64,000 bases of DNA from Antennarius striatus (lineage: Eukaryota; Chordata; Actinopteri; Lophiiformes; Antennariidae): the NCBI RefSeq assembly GCF_040054535.1, contig NC_090796.1, positions 12,008,001-12,072,000 of the forward strand, given 5' to 3'. Position numbers and translations under genes: made by a program. Each line of letters starts with the position of its first letter. Within the stretch, counting starts at the first letter, position 1. Of the stretch, positions 56,201-64,000 are shown piece after piece. Under the pieces are notes generated by a model that did not search any database, had not been told where the DNA came from, and was given only the letters and a program-made list of their open reading frames with translations.

Positions 56201-59151
56201 AACTGAAACAGGAATAGCCAACGCCTCTATGTGGAGAACATACTAGTGTGAAAGTGTGAAACAGGATTATACCGGTCTAACAATATTCCAACACCTTGCA
56301 TTGGCCAGCAAGTCTCACATGACTTGATAGCCTTGAGGAAACCCGGCTATAAAAATATCGGTAACACTTTGTTTTGTAACTACGCCAATTGCCAAAGTCT
56401 GGGTACTGACATCCTGTCTGACTTACTTGTGAATTTGTCCCAATTTCACCATTTCCTTTGACCAATATTGCAGAATACGAGTATCTCAACTATGTTCAAT
56501 ATCAAATTCATTTCCAAAAGGATGAAAGCCTGCAAACATTTTTTGTTTTTTGTTTTTATATTCCCGCCGACAGTGAAACATCTTTAGGAATGAAGCTTGT
56601 GGGATCTCAGTGCTGCATTTGATATCGCCAGTCAAAATGCCATCAGCAGCTACGTTCCTGTGGGTGCTGCTGGCAGCGCTGTTATGAAGAGCCGTCTGTG
56701 CCAAGGCCTCTTCTTACTGCCCTCTTCAGCCATCACATATTACACAATGTGTTTTCACAGCACAGCAGCTGCCACTTAGGATGTACTGCAGGCTGTCCTG
56801 TCCTAAGTTTTAGGAGGAGAGAAATACTATGAACAACCCTTTACGTGTGTGCGCTTCCAGTGTAGGGGACAGTGACCTTAAATACACTTCATGCAAGATT
56901 CTAATGGTGCTTTTTTTATTTGCAAACTTATCATCACCTATCTATCCTACTTAAGCCACCAATACATATGCTGCCATACTTGTTGCCAGGAATAGGCATA
57001 GGGTTATGTTTTCACCCCTGTCCACTGATTGGATGGATTTTCAGAATGATTACGTAAAAAGTTAGTCACAGCTGTCCTCACATTTTACAAATCAGCAGTT
57101 TAAATCAAACTATATACCATAAAAGATACATTTGTGTTGGTTTCCGGACTTTATTATTGTTGTGTGTTGTCCTCCACCACAGGAGATCTGTGATGAGATT
57201 TCTGTCAGGAACTATAAAAAGAATAATAGTGGTCAGATTGAATTTGCAAAATGATTCAGCTTTGTAATGATCATGGTCATGATGATGTGAATGCTTCCTA
57301 ATTGGCCGTTACAGTGGGATGAGGCAGCGCAGATCCGCACCAGCGATGTATTGAGCCATAATGTGTACTTGTCACCCTCTGTGAAGCACTATCATCCTGT
57401 TGTGGTCCGCTACAAAAAAAACCAAATGACTCCGCTGTAACGCAGACACATCACAGCACCACTCACATCGCTCGCATTCTTTGGCTTTTTTGCCAACCTG
57501 ACATTCTAGTGGGCGTTTTATAGGCAGATAATAGGAGGATCAGAACTGGAATTTGTTGAACAAACTGTGGTGCTTTGACTTGGAAACCTTTATTGTGGGT
57601 CCACAGGGTCCACAATGCTGCATGCTTCACCTAGGTAGGTGAAGCTAATGGATAATGCATTTTAAAAACTACTGCACTTTGAAAGCATATGACAGGATAA
57701 AAAAATATGTAATATGTGTAAGGTTCCTTGTATGTGACATACAAGTTGTGTTATATTTTATTTCACACTGGAATTTGTGCACTTTTAATCTATACTACGT
57801 ACAGATGATGCCCTACTCCTGCTTCTTAGTGAATGATGTCCCACCTTGCGGCTTATGCCTTGATGCTGCATGTGCTGCACTGTTATGCTGCCAGAAGAGC
57901 TTCCATGCTGTCTGTAAGACTAGCTTTTATGAGCCACTGCTAAGATTCCTCAGTTTTAGCCATTTCCTCTTCTTCCTCATCGTACTTTATCAGCTGCTGC
58001 CTGTTGAAACTCTACAGCTTCATCCTGATGAGGCGTCTTGATGTTGTCAAGGTTGGTCTTTCTTCATCCTAGATTTGGACACTGACATCAGCCATCCTCA
58101 ATCTTTCTATTGCTCAAGTCCCAGGTGCTCATACCTGTGTGTCCTGTCTTCTGATATTATAACTCCACTCCAGTCCTCATCACCGTTCCTCACCTCAGGT
58201 GGAATAATAAGTCTTGTTCACTCGTTTTTCGCCAGACATTTGGTACTGGTGCTATGTGATGCAGATCAGAAGTTGTCTGTTCCAATTTCAGCTCAGCTCA
58301 GCTCAGCACCTCATCTTATTGCACATATTTCTTCCCCAGGAACTTGTTCTTCAGATAAAATATGCACTGACTGACACTGGGCTTTTCCAAACATCTTCAG
58401 TTCCAATATCTACTGGATGACAGTTCCAGGAGTTTCAGTAGCATTTAGATTATGTCTGATCACTGCTGATATAATTCTTATATTTTAATATAAAGCAAAG
58501 CAGACTTTAAGATGACCTAGTTTTAAATACTCATGACTCAAATTTTATGTCTTTATTAGATTCACTTTTAACCTAATTCAACCTGATGTTGTGTGATGAC
58601 CCAAAAATCATGAACTTACTGTTTAAAGGGAAATATGTATTTCATATGCACACCATCCAGAGAGGGAATCAGTCTGAGACACATGCGTCATGTCTCCCTG
58701 CCTGCTTGGTGTCTCATGGGACTCATCACAAATCACAGTTGTCTGGCAGCTTTTTATCCCAACATGTTTCATATCTTCTCCTCCTTTGTCAACGTACATG
58801 ACCAGGCTAAGCTCCCCTGCACAAGGCTCAGACCTAGATATGAGGATAACCCCATTCTCCAAGCAGTAAAGCCCTCCCTGCCCGGTTCAGGTTGCAGTGA
58901 GTGGCCGCACCGAGTTTGACCCCCACAGCCCTCCATGCGTCCCGTTAACCTACCAGTAATAAAATCATGGTCAAAGTTAGCCTGCATGTGCTGGGGTCAA
59001 ATATAAGTCTATTCCCATCAAGGAAACCAACAAAAACACCAAGGGAGACCCTCTACCCCAAACAAAGCTTGGCGTGTATTGAAGTTATATATGACATTGA
59101 GGAGTATTGGGCTCTTCCACTGATTGCTGTGAAACTACAGATCACACTTGT
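53252..59151. other. Non-coding stretch
   Basis: This is 5.9 kb without a recognised gene or clear mobile element. Open frames of up to 128 codons (for example 57655-58041, plus) show no family motif. Confidence 0.5.

Positions 59152-59249
<98 letters not shown>
59152..59249. repeat. (TCAA)n array, about 24 units
   Basis: This perfect tetranucleotide array directly precedes a fish interspersed-repeat end. Confidence 0.97.
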
Positions 59250-59340
59250 CTTTATTTATAAAGTGATTTTCACACAAAATGAAAATAACCCAAAGTGCTT
59301 TACATAAAAACAATACAAAAAACAGATTACAAAAAATACC
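59246..59340 (-). mobile_element. Fragment of a common fish retroelement end (AAAGTGCTTTACAT motif)
   Basis: The order (TCAA)n, then AAACTTTATTTATAAAGTGA, TTTTCACACAAAATG and CAAAGTGCTTTACATAAA is a familiar signature at the 3' ends of many dispersed fish retroelements. On that reading the TCAA array is the tail and the element runs on the minus strand. The exact family is not identified. Confidence 0.5.
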
Positions 59341-59356
59341 CCCCCTTGATTAACAG

Positions 59357-59381
59357 ACACACACACACACACACACACACA

Positions 59382-59454
<73 letters not shown>
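59357..59454. repeat. (CA)n microsatellite
   Basis: This is 98 bp of CA with a single CAGA interruption near 59381. Confidence 0.95.
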
Positions 59455-59457
<3 letters not shown>

Positions 59458-62400
59458 TTTAAAAACACTGAGACGTTCAGGACATAGAGGAAACGCTTTC
59501 CTACACTTGCCACTTTGAAGTTAGGAAACACTACAGAGAACTTAATCGATATGGAGACAAAAGATGCATGTATAGATTAAAATTCAGTAAATAAAAGTAA
59601 TAAAACAAATAAAATAGGGTTAGAGGCTGGACTAAAAAAGTTAAAAGTATAGATATAAAAGGATTCGTGGTCAGCTTCTAGCTGGTTTTATAAGTAATTC
59701 ATGTCAATCAATGGGGAGTGTGGGGGTTTTGCCTGATTCATTAGAAAGGGACATGTTGTCCATAAGTTAGTGAGAAGTGATTTTACTTCTGCTTCTATCT
59801 TTTTCTCATTGCTGATAAAAAAGATCTTCAGTTGCAACTGTTGTCTTTTTTAACTGATTCCAGACAAGTTGAGTAAATACATAAGGAAAAGTCAAACACA
59901 TGTATGAAAGCTTTGGCTTCATGTACACACAGGTATTCATAATTCTCTTTGAAATAATCAGGTTGTATATAGAGTAGCTGCCAGTGAGCAGATGCAGGAA
60001 ATGGAGACATCTCTTTTAGGGATATGATTCATCTGCAATCAAAATGAACAGCACGCGAGGAAGAAAAGTATCAGGAAGGATGTTGAATTATTCAGGGAAT
60101 GACGTAACAGCAGCATATAATTTACAAACCTCACAGACAATTGGTGTTTGACTCTTGAGGTTAAGATGATTTTCTTTTAGTGAAAGGACTGTTCCAGTCT
60201 CTCTGTATCCACTTGAGTTTCATTTGACATTGGCTGTGACCTGCTTGTTTACAACGCAAACCAGAGATGTAACATCCGTCGACCACACTGGTCTGGTTTT
60301 TGCCAAATAATGCCACCAATGCAAGCAGACATCTGCAGCATGACAGATACCCAATCCCCCAGCAAGAGGATCTGAAAAAAGACAGATTAGTTACCTGATA
60401 AGTATTTAAATCATGAACAAGAACATTTAGATGGATGCAAAAGAAGCAGCCATTCAGGAGAAAGCGATTGTGTGTCTTCTGATGACAGGAGTTGTGTCTT
60501 TGTTGGTGGCAATGATTGGCGTCACCTCAAAGATGGGTCGAAAGCAGTTGGAGGGGCTTCAATGTCCCACTCCAGTGAGGCGTTTCAGGTCCTCTGGATG
60601 GTTAGGAAAATTCCATCTCCCATCCACAGCCCTGCGTAGCTGAACTAATCTACTCTGTCATTGTTGTCATCATTATTATTACTGAAATGACTACAAGTGT
60701 CCCCGGTACTGAGAATTAACATCAGAACTGCAGCAGTTAAAATGGTTATGTAAGACAAAGTGATATGCAAAGGCAAATTACATATTTAATCGAATCTAAC
60801 ATAGCTGTTATACTTAGAGATAATTCCATGAGAAATTATTGAGAAAATAAAAATCTTTTTACAAAATTCTGAATTTCCCCATTACCTCCAGGTCCATGAA
60901 CTGCCAGTGGAACATCAGGTTAAAAGCAGACATCATCTAATTCACCAACTCTGTTCTCTGAGATTAGGCAGAAAATATTGGTGTATTACATAATGGCATA
61001 TTTTGCAGATTGTAATTTGATATAATCTTATCGTGAACACATTGACTATAGCTGTGATAAGTCTGCCTGGAGATTTTCCAAATGCATTCATCCAGATATC
61101 TTACATGTTCAAGGGATATTTGGAGCTCTTTTGAAATAGGCCTATTTTGCCATTACATTATAATCACCACAGAATAGTCGATTGGAGAAAAATGTACCAT
61201 GCCGGTAGTTTTGATCTGGCAAGTAGTTCAGTCATGGTTTGCATGGCTTGGCTATCTTTGATCCTGTATTTTACCAGACAATATTCACATTCATGCTAAT
61301 TTGGTTCCTGTGTTGTGGAAAGTTTAGCACACACAGGAGGAAAGCGGTTTTTCAAACTGACGTATGAAGCAGTTGTTAAAAGTGTTGTTATGAGTGTTGT
61401 GTTGCATTTGGAATCCAGAATATCCAACGTGGTCCAAATGGATAATGACTCTAAGTAAGCTGACTCGCTTGAGTCCATATTCACCACTGTAGAGAAACAT
61501 CTGAGAGGCAATGAACCGTTCACCTTCTGTGACGATGGATTTGTTTGGCTAAGCAGGGGTCCGTGTGAAACAGGAAAACTTGATTTTAGCTAAAGACAAA
61601 ACACACAGAGGATCACAGGTCTGGACCAAAGCTGGGTCTGTTTGGACATCAGGTTCCCAGAAGCTTTGATAAAAACCAGGAGTTCCTGTCATAGTTCAGG
61701 AGCACTGATTGTGTCCAAAATTTTTACTCTGACATTGTTGTTTCCAGATTTTAAGGCCGAATCAGCTGTGAACATGATGTATAACACACAAATAAATATT
61801 GATAAAAAAGTAAACTGTTTGGATAGTTGATAACTCAGGGGTTTACAGAGAAATAATGGAGGTTGGCCTAACATTTACCTTGTATGTTTACTCCGCTGTT
61901 ATACAATGTTATTGTTTTCATAAACAGGCAGTGAGCAGAGCTGCACAATAGAAATACAGACGTTCACCTAAACCAACAAGAGCTGCCACACTGTTACAGT
62001 GCACAGTGCATAACAATATGGCATTATTCTTTCTTTTGGGCAGGAAGTAGCCTCAATGTGCCTTTCCTGGTCACAACTTCAAGTTAATAATTCAATAAAT
62101 AAATGCAATATTAAATGGTGTGAACGGAAAATAACTCCTTACTTTCCCACCAGTGTCACCTCCTGTACTCAGACACAGGCCTTTGTTGACACAATATATA
62201 TTTGAATTTCTTCTTTGCTGCCATCTTGTACTTGTTTTTTTTTCATGTGCATTGTTTGTTGTGGTTCCAAACATGAAACGAGATTATAAATTAGACTTCC
62301 TAAATGAAATGGGAAAGACAAATCCTGATTATAATAAACAACTGAAATAGCTCTGACTCATTTTCTCTCTCTTACCCTTTAAAAATGACCGAGATGAATC

Positions 62401-62936
62401 CGATATCGTTATTGCTTTATGTCAGAGAAATGGAACACACACACACATGCACAGACACACACCCACCCACAAAGAAAAGCATCACATTCAACGCTAGGAC
62501 TCTGAATGTAGTGTGGCTCCAGAAGTTGACTTTAGTGTCAGTCTTCCTTGATGGTAAACCGAGGAATTTTCCATTGGGTTGGATTCATGTCTGTTTTTTT
62601 TTTTTCTTCGCAATTTAAGAGAAGAGGAGAGCTGAGGAAGAACATCACCACTGTGAGAAAAGGAAAGGATAAAATACTACTTTTCATATTAATAACAACA
62701 CAATAATACCTCACAAACTTTAACAAGAGCAGTAACAACCAAAGCAAGAAATGTGAAACAATGAGACTTCAGTCCTGCAACAGCTCTGACACTGTACTTC
62801 AGCTAAATGCTAATATGATCATGACAACATACTTGTATTTAGTTGGTATACTATTTGCCACATTTGTTCAGCATGCTAACATTAGCAAATTAGCAATGAA
62901 GAAAAATACTTTGCAGATTATTTCATTTAATGTGAA
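59455..62936. other. Non-coding stretch
   Basis: No gene is recognised. Short frames (for example 60431-60643, plus, 70 codons with a hydrophobic middle) have no supporting features. Confidence 0.5.
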
Positions 62937-63035
62937 ATACAACCCCCATTTCCAAAATGTTGGAATGCCTAGTAAAAAATACAAATAAAACGGAACATGC
63001 AATCATTTACAAATCAACTGTTTAACCCCACCATT
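62937..63035. mobile_element. Fragment of a dispersed fish repeat (ACCCCCATTTCCAAAA end)
   Basis: The sequence ACAACCCCCATTTCCAAAAT, then a GTTGG.A.GC-like segment, then ACAAATAAAACGGAACATGC and ATTTACAAATC, resembles the end of a DNA-type element widely dispersed in teleost genomes. Only one end is visible and the class is not certain. Confidence 0.45.
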
Positions 63036-63760
63036 TAATCTTTTCCTTTTATTTAAACAATGTTTGTGGTCTCATGACTCAGTTTCACCACTGTAAATGG
63101 TTTCAAAGCTGAAAAATGAACAGTTGGATGGATGCACAGGGAATGAGGATGAAGGACAAGATGAGAGATGAATGAGCAGAATGAGAACAAGTGAGAACAC
63201 AGAAGGCATTAATTCCTCCTAGGCCAGTAAAGGATAAGTCAGCTGGTTATTGTCAGGCTGTTGCTGGAAACATTCAGGCCAATGAAATCCTTCCAACACA
63301 AACGTGGGAGGTAACTGAGTAAATGACTTAAATACTAGTATAGAGTGATGCAGCTGTGCTTAAAAGTAGGTTTTAAGATTTTTTTTAAGATTACTATTTA
63401 GCAACAAATTGGCAGCAGAATGTGCATTTATATAACACATTTGTTAAAATTTTTAAAAATCTGTTATTACTTAGGGAGTTACACATTAACAGTCCTTTTT
63501 TTGGTTGTATTAATAGCCCTTTTTTTTTGGTTACTATTAATACAATTGAATTGTTTTGTTTTTTTAAATGTGAAATATGAACAACCAAAATAAATTTCAT
63601 TCATTCATTCATGTTACCAAAGTTAAGAATGATCATTTCATAATTTTCAGTTTCAACTGAAAATTATGTTTTTCTTAATTTGCGGAAAAAAATAAATAAA
63701 TGACTTTGTTTTTGAAATTGTCCCAGCACAACACACATCAAGATTCTGGTTGTCCAATGA
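63036..63760. other. Non-coding AT-rich stretch
   Basis: No gene or clear mobile element is seen. Confidence 0.45.
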
Positions 63761-63763
63761 CAT

Positions 63764-63769
63764 TTTATT
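63764..63769 (-). terminator. Possible polyadenylation signal of a minus-strand gene outside the window
   Basis: TTTATT on the plus strand is AATAAA on the minus strand (context TTCAATAAAATGTC). If it is used, 63770-64000 would be the 3' UTR of a gene lying to the right. No coding sequence of that gene is visible. Confidence 0.3.
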
Positions 63770-63806
63770 GAAAAAAGTACAATACGATATCATGTACAGC
63801 AACAAC

Positions 63807-63861
63807 AACAATAATAATAATAATAATTAATAATTAATAATAATAATTAATAATAATAATA
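63807..63861. repeat. (AAT)n-rich imperfect repeat
   Basis: About 55 bp of AAC/AAT/AATT units with interruptions. Confidence 0.85.
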
Positions 63862-64000
63862 CAAAATCTGTACATTCTGTGGTTTTGCAGGTCATTTGGA
63901 AGACTGATACAAAATAACTGCAACAGGGAGGGAGGTATTTACACATGTAGTAACTACGGAGCCAAAATAAAACAAAAACAAAACAGATCCAGGTTATAAA

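Overview
This is a window of ray-finned fish (teleost) nuclear DNA. The evidence is split genes with GT-AG introns, long simple-sequence repeats, and several repeat types common in fish: V-SINE/DANA-like SINEs, other tRNA-headed SINEs, a Tx1-like LINE, hAT and Tigger/pogo fragments. A percomorph is plausible, but the sequence alone does not settle the species. Family assignments rest on remembered protein families; no search was run.

Layout. Bases 1-2620 hold two head-to-tail 3' ends of a decayed Tx1-like LINE, each ending in a TTTC repeat. A complete three-exon BTBD17 gene follows at 3253-6234 (+), encoding 478 aa. After a short intergenic gap comes a complete twelve-exon MAP2K6 gene at 8030-25494 (+), encoding 334 aa. 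Its first intron is long, and intron 7 contains a 338-bp CCTT/CCTC tract. From about 25.5 kb to the end (roughly 38 kb) I found no convincing coding gene. That part is AT-rich intergenic DNA with SINEs, hAT and Tigger remnants, CA/GT/GA/TCAA microsatellites and a short TTAGGG-like patch. At the far end a minus-strand AATAAA may mark the 3' end of a gene lying beyond the window.

Function. BTBD17 is a secretory-pathway protein with BTB and BACK domains. MAP2K6 is the dual-specificity kinase that activates p38 MAP kinases. They share strand and linkage but no known pathway. Both orthologues lie on human chromosome arm 17q, so the linkage looks ancestral. All intron/exon joins in both genes keep frame, and the total lengths equal those I recall for the human proteins, which supports the models strongly.

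The observations most worth following up are an in-frame upstream ATG that would extend MAP2K6 by 24 residues, a GC-AG intron in MAP2K6, the pyrimidine microsatellite just after a MAP2K6 5' splice site, the tandem LINE ends, and two SINEs arranged head to head. I found no clear evidence of an undescribed biological system.
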